Assembly: GCA_947446645.1 (NCBI GenBank)
Contig: CANFHA010000014.1
Coordinates: 114,148 to 178,147 of the forward strand
From: Chitinophagaceae bacterium
Lineage (GTDB): Bacteria; Bacteroidota; Bacteroidia; Chitinophagales; Chitinophagaceae
Length of the DNA: 64,000 bases
Direction of reading: 5' to 3'
The notes beneath the pieces were generated by a model. The model was not told the origin of the DNA, did not search any database, and saw only the letters and a program-made list of their open reading frames with translations. A program made the translations under genes and the position numbers. Positions 56,931-64,000 of the stretch are shown here, in pieces (positions within the stretch are counted from its first letter, which is position 1; each line of letters opens with the position of its first letter).

Positions 56931-57730
56931 TTTTTGGCACCATGCTTTTTTACGAACAGTCGTTTCCGGGCAAATTCGATTTTATGGTTTTTATCTTTTT
57001 TTGTTTTTAATTTTTCCGTCAAATACTTTCGATCGTCCCTTCGACACCGCGAATGCTGCCATTCGTAATTGGTTCGTATTTTCTCGGTAAAACGCGGAAG
57101 TATTACCAACTTTTCGTGCGAAGGTCTTTACAGCCCACGGTATACGTGTCCGGCGCATTTGGATCCTGGTATTCTGCACCTTTCGCGAAAGTATTGCGCT
57201 TAATTTTGGCAAAACTCGTTTGCGCATCTCGGTGAATGTCTCTAAACTCTACTGCACTTGTTTTTTTAGTTATTCTTGGGTTTTTATGGATTTCAACCAA
57301 CTCCACATTTCGCCGGAAATTTCATTTTTATTTTTTTCAAATTATCAATTCTAATTTCCTCGAATTTCACCAGCATTCCTTGACTTTAATTTCGATTTGT
57401 ATTCTCTTTCGCAATTTCAATTATCGAATTCGAAATTTTAAATTGATTGGTGAATTTCAATTTGAATTGGGAATTCAGTTTGAAATTGAATTGCCGATTC
57501 GCTGAAATTAAAAATTGAAGTCCGAGATTGTAATGAAACTTGTAATAATGGTAATTTTTATTGGGTACGGTCAAACTCCCCCCTATACATTAGGTGGCTG
57601 GTATAGTTGGTCTGGCGGGTCATATTTGAAAATAATAGTGATCTAAAAAAGAAAATAATCTATAAAGAGAAGGTTTTTAAACAATTGATCGTCTAATCAT
57701 CACACCACAACTAAATCTAAATCTGATAAA
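56931..57730. other. Noncoding AT-rich stretch
   Basis: No gene is supported. It contains T-rich tracts (57000-57030) and, at 57350-57520, many short AATT/GAATTC-like words (repeated aatttcaatt and gaattg) that pair with each other. The last ~100 bases are the leader of the YHYH gene. Confidence 0.5.
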
Positions 57731-58966
57731 ATGAAGAAAACATTCTTATTTACGGCTATTTCATTCCTGTTAGTAACATCCGGGAAAGCGCAGGTAGGCC
57801 CTGATATCACATCATGGCTGCAAAATACAACAGTAACCGGCTATGGTGGATATATTTCAAACGTACAATTAGTGCAGTATTCTTCCACCTATGTTTACGT
57901 AAGTACAAATTGCATCCCTGAATATTCTATTGGCCCATGGCCAAGTAACCCTAATGTACCTTCGCCGCAAAATTATGTGTGCGAATTTCCAAGATACCCT
58001 GTACAGAATACAGGTGTAGCAACAGCTGTAGGCCTTGGCACCATAGGTTTGTGGAGCAATGGAGTGTCCATATTTAATCCGGAAGACGGTTTCCATTGGA
58101 ATAATACTACCCATGCCTGGGCGATGGGCCCCGGTACTTCATGGAACAGGAATGCCTTGCCATTTGAAGGACCAGGCTTTGATTCCTGCCTCGGGCACCC
58201 GCAACAGACCGGAAATTACCATAATCATGTGAACCCAAGATGCCTGTATAACGACCTCGACAGTACACATCACTCTCCTATCATCGGTTATGCGTTTGAT
58301 GGTTTCCCTATCTATGGCGCTTACGGCTATTCAAACCCTGCATCATCAAGCAGCACTATAAAAAGAATAAAGAGCAGTTATGTACTAACTACAGATACAA
58401 CCCTCAGGCACAGCGGATCCGGACCTATACCTGTAACCACCTACCCTCTTGGTGATTGCATAGATGATTATATATATACATCCGGAGCAGGTGACCTCGA
58501 TGCTCATAATGGCCGTTTTTGTGTTACACCTGATTATCCGGCCGGCACATATGCCTACTTTGTAACGCTTAATGCATCACTTGCTCCTGCTTATCCGTTC
58601 GTATTAGGTCCTACTTATTATGGTATTGTCGGCTCTACAAATACCCATATTACACCTTCAGGGTCTGATACCACTTATGTTTCAGGCACTACAGGAATCA
58701 GCCAGGCATCAAATGCTACTATAAAATTCGTGATAGCTCCAAACCCTGTTGATGATCATGCATATATTTATATGGATGCTACTAACACGAACAATGTAAA
58801 AGGCAGCCTGTATAATGCAGAAGGCAAACTCGTAAAAACTATAAATGAACTAATGCAGCCAAGCATTGCATATGCATTAGACATGACTGATCTTCCGGCA
58901 GACATGTACATTCTTTCATTTGAAGGTGGTGGAAAAACTGTAACAGAGAAAATTATCAAGAAGTAA
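57731..58966 (+). CDS. YHYH domain protein with T9SS sorting tail
   Basis: 411 residues. Signal peptide (MKKTFLFTAISFLLVTSGKA), a YHYH domain (~130-290) with GNYHNHVNPRCLY, then HHSPIIGYAFDGFPIYGAYG and a C-terminal Por tail (IAPNPVDDHAYIYMD; LPADMYILSFEGGGKTVTEK). The family name motif reads YHNH here. Exported by Sec and then the T9SS. YHYH proteins occur with copper-handling proteins and next to MbnP-like genes; an MbnP-like fragment follows directly, so a metal-binding role is a reasonable inference. Confidence 0.85.
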   Translation: MKKTFLFTAISFLLVTSGKAQVGPDITSWLQNTTVTGYGGYISNVQLVQYSSTYVYVSTNCIPEYSIGPWPSNPNVPSPQNYVCEFPRYPVQNTGVATAVGLGTIGLWSNGVSIFNPEDGFHWNNTTHAWAMGPGTSWNRNALPFEGPGFDSCLGHPQQTGNYHNHVNPRCLYNDLDSTHHSPIIGYAFDGFPIYGAYGYSNPASSSSTIKRIKSSYVLTTDTTLRHSGSGPIPVTTYPLGDCIDDYIYTSGAGDLDAHNGRFCVTPDYPAGTYAYFVTLNASLAPAYPFVLGPTYYGIVGSTNTHITPSGSDTTYVSGTTGISQASNATIKFVIAPNPVDDHAYIYMDATNTNNVKGSLYNAEGKLVKTINELMQPSIAYALDMTDLPADMYILSFEGGGKTVTEKIIKK

Positions 58967-58990
58967 CTTTGTGGAAATATCAATGATTAA

Positions 58991-59247
58991 TTGAAAAGAA
59001 AATTACTGAGAGCTTTTTTGTGTGTGGCATCTGCAACAGCGGATGCCACATATCATTTACAGGAAACCCAACCAAGAAAGGAACCTTGAGTTTTAAATTC
59101 CACAATTATTTAGGTAACCAGGTATTACAATTTGATACAGTACTATATAATGATGGACTGGGACAATCTTTTTCAATCAAAAAATTGAAATACTACATCG
59201 GCAATATCCACCTGAAAAAAGCCAATGGTAGAGGGAATGTAAATTAA
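58991..59247 (+). pseudogene. MbnP-like protein, N-terminal fragment
   Basis: The frame GTLSFKFHNYLGNQVLQFDT, then SIKKLKYYIGNIHLKK is the start of an MbnP-family protein (normally ~250 residues). It is cut after about 70 codons by the IS256 element, whose terminal bases supply the stop. A signal-peptide-like start (KRKLLRAFLCVASA from TTG 58991) is in a different frame; one extra T in the T6 run near 59014-59019 would join them, so the 5' part may be frameshifted too. Confidence 0.6.
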
Positions 59248-59261
59248 ACTGTGTCAGGTCC

Positions 59262-59307
59262 TTCATCATGTGTTAGGGCGGGCATGCCCGCCCTAACACA
59301 TGATGAA
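59262..59307. repeat. 46-bp perfect palindrome inside the IS end
   Basis: Two perfect 23-base arms, centre GCATGC, GC-rich core with TTAGGGCGGGC and GCCCGCCCTAA. It sits 10 bases past the transposase stop, followed on the minus strand by no long U-tract but an A/T stretch, so it can form a cruciform or an extended terminator hairpin. It may also block outside transcription. Confidence 0.9.
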
Positions 59308-59317
59308 TATAAAATTT

Positions 59318-60556
59318 TTAAAAGAGCTCCGGCATCCTACCCTCAAACATAATACTTAATTGCTGAATGGTAAGGCTCCAATTTTGAAGCGGTTGCGTCC
59401 ACTTGTCCATTATCCGCTGTGATGCCAGATACACTAGCTTGAGCAACGCCATATCGTTAGTAAACGCCCCCTTTGTTTTGGTCACTTTTCTGATCTGCCG
59501 GTGATACCCTTCGATGGTGTTGGTTGTGTAAATTAGCTTGCGGATATCAGCACTATATTTGAAAAATGTGCTGAGTTTATGCCAGTTATTGCGCCAGGAT
59601 TTTATGACAATAGGATACTTTTTGCCCCACTTTTCTTCAAATTCATCCAGGTGCTGTTCGCCCAGTTCCTTACTTACCGCCCTATAGATTTTTTTGACGT
59701 CTGTGACCACTGCTTTGGCATCCTTACTGGCAACGTATTTTATAGTGTTGCGAACCTGATGGACGATGCAACTCTGCACCTCCGTTTTAGGGAATATACT
59801 ACCGATCGCCTCTTCAAAACCGCCAAGATTATCGATACAGGCGATCAGTATATCCTTGACCCCTCGTTGCTGCAGATCGGTCAACACACTTAGCCAGAAC
59901 TTAGCACCTTCGCTTTCGGATACATACATGCCCATCAAGTGTTTGCGGCCTTCCAGATCGATCCCTAAGACGTTGTACAGGCATCGGGTAACCATATGGC
60001 CACTCTCGTCTTTTACCTTGTAATACATGGCATCCAGCCATACAATCGTATAGATCGGATCCAGAGCATGACCTTGCCACAAACGAATAGCAGGAATGAC
60101 CCTGTCGGTGATCTCTGAAAGTACTGTATGGCTAATGTCGGTGTCGTATATCTCCTTAATGTGGGATGCTATGTCGCGAAGGCTCATCCCAAGGCTATAC
60201 ATGCCTATGATCTTATCCTCCAGACTGTCAGCTAATATGGTTTGCCGTTTCTTGACGATCTCAGGCTCAAAGCTGCCACTTCGGTCGCGAGGCGTAGATA
60301 GTTCCATCGTCCCTTCACTGGTCCTTAATTGCTTTGTTCCATGCCCATTACGACGGTTCGATAGTTCTTCATCCGGGGATGTATCCCGTAAGTGGTTCTC
60401 CAGTTCAGCCTCCAGGGCAGCTTCAAGAAATGACTTAAATAATGGGGCTAATGCTCCGCCTTTACCTAATAGCGGACGACCCGTTTTGAGTTGCTCCAAG
60501 GCTTTGTTCTTCACCTCTTCGTAGTCAAACTCAAAAGACTTACTCGGTTTTTTCAT
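59318..60556 (-). CDS. IS256-family transposase
   Basis: 412 residues, standard for the family. Mutator-type DDE: Asp in VWLDAMYYKV, Asp in ACIDNLGGFEEAI, Glu in TTNTIEGYHRQIRK. The N-terminal half has DISHTVLSEITDRV (HTH-like). Full length with no frameshift, so the element is probably still active. Confidence 0.95.
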   Translation of the reverse strand: MKKPSKSFEFDYEEVKNKALEQLKTGRPLLGKGGALAPLFKSFLEAALEAELENHLRDTSPDEELSNRRNGHGTKQLRTSEGTMELSTPRDRSGSFEPEIVKKRQTILADSLEDKIIGMYSLGMSLRDIASHIKEIYDTDISHTVLSEITDRVIPAIRLWQGHALDPIYTIVWLDAMYYKVKDESGHMVTRCLYNVLGIDLEGRKHLMGMYVSESEGAKFWLSVLTDLQQRGVKDILIACIDNLGGFEEAIGSIFPKTEVQSCIVHQVRNTIKYVASKDAKAVVTDVKKIYRAVSKELGEQHLDEFEEKWGKKYPIVIKSWRNNWHKLSTFFKYSADIRKLIYTTNTIEGYHRQIRKVTKTKGAFTNDMALLKLVYLASQRIMDKWTQPLQNWSLTIQQLSIMFEGRMPELF

Positions 60557-60607
60557 ATACTGTGTTTTTAAAGTTCCACCTATTTGTGGACTTTGACACA
60601 GTTTAAT

Positions 60608-61672
60608 TTACAGCCTCTTTGATTTGTAATATGCAAGTAATTCCTTGTGAGCATTATCTTTTTTAAGTAGAAGTCTGTTTTTTATAATAACATCAACCTC
60701 TGTTGTTTCAATATGCATTTTTGTTTTGAAACGGTCTGTTACTTTGTTTAATTGACTTTTATTTACATTTGCATTATTGATTACGTCATCTAGTTTTTCC
60801 TGTGCAATTGCAATTGTCCATACTTTTCTGCTTATACTTGATAAACTTTCACTTATACCTTGCAAGTCTGTAAGTAGAAATTTCCCTTGACTAATTGCTT
60901 CACTTGCCTCATCGAAAATGAATACAATAGTTTCGTCTTTTTCTTTGACAAGATATTTTTCTAATTCAATTTTAAATTTATTAGCATCAAAATTATTTAT
61001 TGCTTGCTCATAAACTTTTTCTGTATCCTCGTACTCTTTTTCAGTATAATCCATTGCCATGTAAACTCTGCGCATGGCTTTTGCAACTTCTCTGTTTCCT
61101 TTTTTAATGTCATTCCAATCTTTCCCAAATAACTCCTGAGATTTATCTTGTAAAAATTGATATTTTCCATCAAGGAAAAGATCATATTCCATAAAGCCAA
61201 ACTTATCGTCACGAAAACCTAATTTTTTTAAGAAATTTGCAAACAATGTAAATGCCAGGCCATTATCAGTATTTTGTTGAGCTACATCTAAAAAAATCAC
61301 TTTGCTCTTTATGGAATCAAGTTTATTGATATCATTTATTATTAAACTCTCATTTGCAATTCCATGGAGCCTAGGAATAAACCTATTTCTAGCCGTTTCG
61401 CCATTAATTGTTGGGTTCGCTATTAGATAACCCAGCATTTTTCCAAAGTAAGATTTTCCTGAACCATAAAAGCCAGAAAGCCAAACTCCAGTTTCTTTAA
61501 TGTTGCTGGAATATTGATTTACAAAATTTGAAATATGCCCCCCAAGTCCATCGGTGACAATGTAAGTTTCTAGTTCCGATTGGATTTCATCTTCCGATTG
61601 ATCTTCCAGGTTAATTACACTCTTTATATCTTCTTTCAGATCGAGTTTTAAAATGTCTTTTATAGCAGTCAT
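60608..61672 (-). CDS. brxC: BREX P-loop protein BrxC, truncated
   Basis: 354 residues, against the usual ~1200. The N-terminus IKDILKLDLKEDIKSVINLE, then ELETYIVTDGLGGHISNFVN, leads to Walker A GFYGSGKSYFGKML (GFYGSGKS at 67-74) and a Walker B-like VFIFDEASEAI. This matches BrxC, the large ATPase of BREX phage-defence systems. The frame stops in SKRL where the IS begins, so everything after the first third is absent. Ten bases downstream of brxB. Confidence 0.88.
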   Translation of the reverse strand: MTAIKDILKLDLKEDIKSVINLEDQSEDEIQSELETYIVTDGLGGHISNFVNQYSSNIKETGVWLSGFYGSGKSYFGKMLGYLIANPTINGETARNRFIPRLHGIANESLIINDINKLDSIKSKVIFLDVAQQNTDNGLAFTLFANFLKKLGFRDDKFGFMEYDLFLDGKYQFLQDKSQELFGKDWNDIKKGNREVAKAMRRVYMAMDYTEKEYEDTEKVYEQAINNFDANKFKIELEKYLVKEKDETIVFIFDEASEAISQGKFLLTDLQGISESLSSISRKVWTIAIAQEKLDDVINNANVNKSQLNKVTDRFKTKMHIETTEVDVIIKNRLLLKKDNAHKELLAYYKSKRL

Positions 61673-61682
61673 AATTCTTTTT

Positions 61683-62243
61683 TTAATTAATTACAGTACA
61701 TCTGTACTTTGAAGCTTGTTTTGCGTTTAAAAAATGGTGGTGATTGCCATTTATCTCACCAGGGTAAAAGATAACTAATGGATGATTTAATTCCATAACA
61801 CTTTTATGTTGCGTGATATTTATATTTTCTATTCCTGTAGCGTAAAAAATACCAGTTCTAATTAACACTGGGATTAATCCTTTTTCTACAGTATCAATAA
61901 TTCTTTTGATAACTTTATCGAATAAATCAATGTGCGGATCTTCTGCATCAAAAAATACTTTGTATGAGTTTGGACTTAAACTAGTGTATAATTTTATAAA
62001 ATCTTCAAGACCGTCTTCTTGTATATATTCAACAAATAATTCACTAACATCAATAAAACAAAAAACATCAGGATCTAAATCCTTCATAACTTTTTTAATG
62101 TATAAACTTTCTTCTACAGGGGGATAAGTAAACAAAATCGTGTTTCCACCATTTGCGTCACGTCTTAGTTGTGTTCGATTTGTAATATCAAGCGCAACTT
62201 TTAAATTTTCGAATTTTGCTTTATGCTCGTCTATATATGCCAT
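61683..62243 (-). CDS. brxB: BREX protein BrxB (DUF1788)
   Basis: 186 residues. Landmarks are YPPVEESLYIKKVMKDL, FFDAEDP, PVLIRTGIFYATG and the C-terminal NHPLVIFYPGEINGNHHHFL, then YRCTVIN, the end block characteristic of BrxB. Full length. Its start overlaps the brxA stop by 23 bases. Role in BREX complex assembly; function not fully known. Confidence 0.85.
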   Translation of the reverse strand: MAYIDEHKAKFENLKVALDITNRTQLRRDANGGNTILFTYPPVEESLYIKKVMKDLDPDVFCFIDVSELFVEYIQEDGLEDFIKLYTSLSPNSYKVFFDAEDPHIDLFDKVIKRIIDTVEKGLIPVLIRTGIFYATGIENINITQHKSVMELNHPLVIFYPGEINGNHHHFLNAKQASKYRCTVIN

Positions 62244-62997
62244 TGATAATGTTGTTTGTGTTAAATGAAGCCTCTACATTTAAAGAAGTTCCTGTATAAT
62301 TCATCTTAATCCAGTCTTTTTTTCCGATTTTTTTTAACCGTTCCAAAATAATGTCCTTTGAAATGAAAGTAAAAGCAATTAATTCGTCTTCTAAAAAATT
62401 TGATTTTTTACTTTCTAATAAACCTATCAAGTGTATAAATACTGCTAATAGTTCATCAGATATTTTTACGTGGCAAAATCTCTTTTTTTGGTTACCCTCT
62501 AGTAGATGAAGTTTTTTAAGAATTGTTAAATATTTGGAAGCAATAGTATTAACTGTAATTTCTGACCATTTCCCTTTTAATTCATTGTTCTTACTAATTA
62601 AATCTTTGATGTAAGCAATCACAGTTTCTTTAGGAAGCTCAGCTCTTCCTTGAAAATAATATTTTAAGAAAACATCTTTGTTCAATTCAAAAAAAAGTTT
62701 ATTATTAATACTAAAAATCCAAAACAATAAAATAGCTCTAGATGTTTCATCATTTTTTAAATAAACAATTAGTGCAGCTGTAAGATCATTTACATTTTCG
62801 TTTTTACTAATAAATGCTGAATTCAATGCTGATAAAAACCTTTTACGTGATTTTTCAGTCCTGAAATTAAATTCATTATTTTCTACCAACATTTTTTCTA
62901 AATCAATTTGATTTGTTGATAACAATGGGATAGCCGAATAGATTAAATGATAATCAGGTATGCTACCAATTATGTTTATGTCTGAATTAATAATCAT
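62221..62997 (-). CDS. brxA: BREX protein BrxA (DUF1819)
   Basis: 258 residues, mostly helical, NusB-like DUF1819 family: KSRKRFLSALNSAFISKNEN, then LFWIFSINNKLFFELNKDV and ISDELLAVFIHLIG. Complete. Start overlaps the XRE stop by four bases (ATGA), so translation is coupled. Small DNA-binding component of BREX. Confidence 0.82.
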   Translation of the reverse strand: MIINSDINIIGSIPDYHLIYSAIPLLSTNQIDLEKMLVENNEFNFRTEKSRKRFLSALNSAFISKNENVNDLTAALIVYLKNDETSRAILLFWIFSINNKLFFELNKDVFLKYYFQGRAELPKETVIAYIKDLISKNNELKGKWSEITVNTIASKYLTILKKLHLLEGNQKKRFCHVKISDELLAVFIHLIGLLESKKSNFLEDELIAFTFISKDIILERLKKIGKKDWIKMNYTGTSLNVEASFNTNNIINGIYRRA

Positions 62998-63275
62998 TTA
63001 TTTTCAATCTCTTTTAGTGCTAATACTATTGCATCTTTTCCAATTTTTTCTTTGTCAACAAGTCTGATGATTTTATCAGCCATCCAAAGAGTAATCAATT
63101 CTTTTTCATTGACTTTATAAATAGCAGATAATTTTTTTAAATGTAATCTGCTTAATTGCTTTTCTCCACTTTCCATTTTACTGATATAAGCAGTGTCAAT
63201 TTCTAACAATGCGGCAATTTGTCTTTGAACAAACCCATTCAACTCACGAAGTTCTTTTAGTTTAATACCAAGCAT
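62994..63275 (-). CDS. XRE-family HTH regulator of the BREX operon
   Basis: 93 residues. An HTH_3 domain (~5-62) with LKELRELNGFVQRQIAALLE and TAYISKMESGEKQLSR, followed by a C-terminal acidic/basic helix (~65-93). First gene of the operon. It probably autoregulates BREX expression, like controller proteins of restriction systems. Different from the WYL-type BrxR of other BREX islands. Confidence 0.85.
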   Translation of the reverse strand: MLGIKLKELRELNGFVQRQIAALLEIDTAYISKMESGEKQLSRLHLKKLSAIYKVNEKELITLWMADKIIRLVDKEKIGKDAIVLALKEIENK

Positions 63276-63303
63276 TTGTTGTTATTTTTTATTCTTGTCT
63301 AAA

Positions 63304-63377
63304 TTTGGTCAAAAATAGGAAAATATTATGGTTACTCCTTAACTATAAATAAAAATATTCTGTCATTTAAGGTCAAA
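63304..63377 (-). promoter_or_regulatory. Operon promoter with repeated GGTCAAA site
   Basis: TATTTTTG (minus; 63310-63317) is a perfect -7 box, start near 63303, leader ~28 bases. GGTCAAA occurs at 63307-63313, overlapping the -7 box, and again in the same direction at 63371-63377. It is a candidate operator pair for the XRE protein. Confidence 0.45.
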
Positions 63378-63411
63378 CTAAGAAATATCAAGTAATGACA
63401 CGGTAAAAAAT

Positions 63412-63439
63412 AAAGTCCCACGGAAAACCGCAGGACTTT
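63412..63439 (-). terminator. Terminator of the AAA ATPase gene
   Basis: AAAGTCC-CA-CGG-AAAA-CCG-CA-GGACTTT is a bulged but symmetric hairpin, followed on the minus strand by TTATTTTTTACC. It lies ~57 bases past the ATPase stop, separating it from the BREX operon. Confidence 0.8.
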
Positions 63440-63495
63440 TACCAGAAAACGGGGGGACGAAACTGGCAATTTCGTGGAGAACCACAGAAATATTG

Positions 63496-64000
63496 TTAGA
63501 ATGGAAGCTGAACTAGGGTAAATTCACCGTGAGTTCCAGCTCCTTTTTCAATAATGTTAAGGTCTTTCATGTATTTGATGTAGTTTTTGGCCATGCGTTC
63601 TTTTACATACAACAAATCCATAATGGCTTTTATCAAATCCTGGTAGCTGTATGATTGCTTAGAGCTAAAAATATCACGTGCCGTGCTTGCTAGGTCTTCC
63701 ATTTTTCGAGCTTCACTATCTGCTTTACTTTTTTCACCTAAAAAAACGTGTCGGTTTAATTCCTTATTCCAGCCAAATTGTATTAACGGCACATCAAGTG
63801 GGCTACCGTCTCTTACTTTTAATGCTTTTACAACACTGGTATTGGTATTGTCTTCCTTTTCAATAGAAAGTATGCCAGCAGCTTTACGTTGTATCTCTGA
63901 ACCTAGATGACCTCTTAGTTTCATACCACTAGGGCTAAGGTGCAATACGCTTACAATACAGGTTTTGTAAATACCTGCCAGTCTAAAAAGTTCTTCTACC
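63496..64000 (-). CDS. RepA-like AAA/RecA-fold ATPase, C-terminal part
   Basis: 168 codons, open to the right edge, so the N-terminus and Walker A are outside the window. VEELFRLAGIYKTCIVSVLH, then LSPSGMKLRGHLGSEIQRKA and ILSIEKE are the end of the RecA-like domain of plasmid/island RepA-type (AAA_25) ATPases. A C-terminal winged-helix-like part follows (~100-168: YSYQDLIKAIMDLLYVKERM). Such genes belong to integrative and mobilisable elements. Confidence 0.7.
   Translation of the reverse strand, partial: VEELFRLAGIYKTCIVSVLHLSPSGMKLRGHLGSEIQRKAAGILSIEKEDNTNTSVVKALKVRDGSPLDVPLIQFGWNKELNRHVFLGEKSKADSEARKMEDLASTARDIFSSKQSYSYQDLIKAIMDLLYVKERMAKNYIKYMKDLNIIEKGAGTHGEFTLVQLPF

Larger units (their letters stand above)
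59239..60611 (-). mobile_element. IS256-family insertion sequence
   Basis: An 18-base perfect inverted repeat (59239-59256 and 60594-60611, GTAAATTAAACTGTGTCA) encloses one transposase gene. The outermost seven bases might be target rather than IS. No direct target duplication is present: the eight bases outside the two ends differ. This suggests a rearranged insertion. Confidence 0.88.
43833..64000 (+). mobile_element. Putative tRNA-Arg-associated genomic island (right end outside window)
   Basis: A tyrosine integrase begins 153 bases past a tRNA gene, followed by an HTH excisionase-like gene, remnants of broken genes, flanking repeats, a transposon, a phage-defence operon and a RepA-like ATPase. 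The left limit is taken as the tRNA 3' end. No second copy of the tRNA 3' end is visible before 64000, so the right limit and current mobility are unknown. Confidence 0.5.

Noticed and set aside
55950..57109. Several open frames of 60-115 codons across the tandem repeat
   Set aside because: They are not kept in the same frame between units, have skewed composition and no recognisable domain.
60594..60611. Target-site duplication flanking the IS256 copy
   Set aside because: The outer flanks are inverted (part of the terminal repeat) rather than direct, and the next eight bases on both sides differ.

Overview
The window looks like the chromosome of a member of the Bacteroidota, most likely the Chitinophagaceae or close relatives. 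Four things point there: proteins with type IX secretion (T9SS) C-terminal sorting tails, promoters of the form TTTG-N19-TAnnTTTG, genes that mostly lack Shine-Dalgarno sites, and family members typical of that phylum (CheB/CheR hybrid kinases, YHYH and MbnP-like proteins, DUF6159, DMT_6). No taxonomic marker gene is present, so this placement is inferred from style and families.

Bases 1-43800 are ordinary backbone. They hold the start of one bacterial-Ig-like repeat surface protein (1-1960), a TetR/SDR pair with a visible operator, two putative lipoproteins, a PepE peptidase and small conserved genes. A complete thiamine operon (thiS-C-D-E-G-H-F, 9.5-16.15 kb, minus strand) sits under a TPP riboswitch, with a second ThiE/TenI-like gene converging on it. 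Next come pirin, an Mla-type lipid-transport operon, a DEAD-box helicase and an M1 peptidase separated by a strong terminator, an EamA transporter, a CheB-CheR-PAS-histidine kinase gene broken by one extra base in an A7 run, a response regulator, an arginine decarboxylase, a FlaA1/CapD-like nucleotide-sugar enzyme, a 2461-residue protein of about 30 Ig-like repeats with a T9SS tail, and rlmH.

From the tRNA-Arg(ACG) at 43833 to the right edge the sequence looks like an accessory island. A tyrosine integrase sits just beyond the tRNA, followed by an unknown gene, an excisionase-like HTH gene, and a scar where half an ECF sigma factor meets the tail of a T9SS protein. Two direct copies of a 440-490 bp sequence (47021-47513 and 55743-56181) flank an 8 kb, six-gene signalling operon. 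Reading leftwards from its own promoter at 55.7 kb, the operon encodes an outer-membrane porin-like protein, a PstS-like periplasmic protein, a 1256-residue hybrid kinase with three receivers, CheR, CheB, and a receiver fused to an adenylyl cyclase. It has no CheA, CheW or classical MCP.

To its right lie about 1.6 kb of noncoding tandem repeats and AT-rich sequence, a YHYH/T9SS protein, and an IS256-family element that joins two broken genes: the start of an MbnP-like gene and the first 354 codons of the BREX ATPase gene brxC. Upstream of brxC are brxB, brxA and an XRE regulator in one operon, so a BREX phage-defence island is decapitated here. The window ends inside a RepA-like AAA ATPase gene.
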